Positions 5,790-6,315 of a stretch of 6,315 nucleotides of DNA are shown here, one piece after another (positions within the stretch are counted from its first letter, which is position 1; each line of letters opens with the position of its first letter). The stretch comes from Symbiobacteriaceae bacterium (lineage in GTDB: Bacteria; Bacillota_E; Symbiobacteriia; Symbiobacteriales; Symbiobacteriaceae), in the NCBI GenBank assembly GCA_027356675.1, contig DAHVXO010000251.1:1-6315 (forward strand), written 5' to 3'. The notes beneath the pieces are model-generated. The model worked only from the letters and a program-made list of their open reading frames with translations, did no database searches and was not told where the DNA came from. A program made the translations under genes and the position numbers.

Positions 5790-6315
5790 GTGCCCCTAGG
5801 TCAGGTGATCCGTTCGCACAGCAATCAGTTCTACGTGGTGGTGGAGGGCCGGGAGGTCCTCTGCCGGCCGCGCGGCAAGCTTCGGATCCAACACCAAACT
5901 GTCCTGGCGGGCGATCAGGTCGAGGTCCACATCGAAGGGGCGGAGGGCCGCATCGAGCGGGTACTACCTCGCACGACCGTGTTGGAGCGCCCGGCTGTGG
6001 CCAACGTTGACCAGGTGCTCATCGTCTTTACCCTGCGGGAACCTGAAGCTGACTACCCATTCCTGGATCGGGTGCTGATCCACGCAGAGCGGGTGGGCAT
6101 TGATACGACCATCGTGCTCAACAAGACGGACCTGCTATCTGAGGCCGAGGTCGAGCAGTTCTGTCTGACCTACGGCAAGCTGGTGGGGTATCCGGTGATC
6201 CCGATGGCCGCAAAGCTGGGTCAGGGGCTGGCGGACCTGGTGCCGCTGCTGCCGGGCCGGACCTCCGTGCTGGCGGGGCACTCCGGCGTGGGCAAGTCCC
6301 GGTTGATCCGAGCCC
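5790..6315 (+). CDS. rsgA: Ribosome small-subunit-dependent GTPase RsgA (partial, 5' part)
   Basis: RsgA (YloQ/CpgA, YjeQ) is a circularly permuted GTPase that binds the 30S subunit late in assembly and checks decoding-centre maturation. The first 175 residues are present; the frame runs off the window. Residues 1-65 form the N-terminal OB-fold for rRNA binding. The GTPase region shows the permuted order diagnostic of the family: G4 NKTD (111-114), then a G5-like AAKLGQGL (140-147), then the P-loop G1 GHSGVGKS (163-170). The switch regions and the C-terminal zinc-binding domain must lie beyond the window. The start is GTG 5790, set by AAGGAGG. The gap from prkC is 25 bases. In Firmicutes rpe usually follows. 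B. subtilis CpgA is phosphorylated by PrkC, which fits the adjacency. The P-loop has His164 where Gln is common, and Arg171 where Ser is common. Confidence 0.93.
   Translation, partial: MPLGQVIRSHSNQFYVVVEGREVLCRPRGKLRIQHQTVLAGDQVEVHIEGAEGRIERVLPRTTVLERPAVANVDQVLIVFTLREPEADYPFLDRVLIHAERVGIDTTIVLNKTDLLSEAEVEQFCLTYGKLVGYPVIPMAAKLGQGLADLVPLLPGRTSVLAGHSGVGKSRLIRA

Overview
The window is a stretch of bacterial chromosome with high G+C, strong G/C preference at third codon positions, and both ATG and GTG starts behind good Shine-Dalgarno sites. Gene order and protein types point to a high-GC Firmicute; the overall look is Symbiobacterium-like, but that genus is my inference and not proven by the sequence. 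Everything recognised is on the + strand.

Layout: bases 1-56 hold the last codons of an upstream gene, probably a YugP-type zinc metallopeptidase. Bases 57-503 are a 447-base gap of looser composition. It contains a perfect 9-bp stem-loop, a doubtful 76-codon reading frame with one membrane-like segment, a convincing Rho-independent terminator (333-359), and a plausible sigma-A promoter (441-469). A tight five-gene run follows: rsmB (504-1874), rlmN (1968-3092), prpC/stp (3098-3844), prkC (3851-5764) and the 5' part of rsgA (5790 to the window end). Gaps are 93, 5, 6 and 25 bases, so one transcript is likely.

The five genes form the widely conserved Firmicute cluster that joins ribosome maturation to Ser/Thr phosphorylation. 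RsmB makes m5C in 16S rRNA. RlmN makes m2A in 23S rRNA and in tRNA. RsgA is the GTPase of late 30S assembly. PrkC is a membrane kinase with three extracellular PASTA repeats that sense cell-wall fragments, and PrpC is its cognate PP2C phosphatase. RsgA (CpgA) is a known PrkC substrate in Bacillus subtilis, which gives the gene order a functional logic.

I did not find a new defence, mobile or RNA system. The points most worth a second look are the gap before rsmB, the stem-loop over the prkC stop codon next to the rsgA ribosome-binding site, the alternative pairings between rsmB and rlmN, and a candidate phosphosite in RsgA next to its P-loop. Two starts should be moved inward from the longest possible frame: rsmB to ATG 504 and prpC to GTG 3098.
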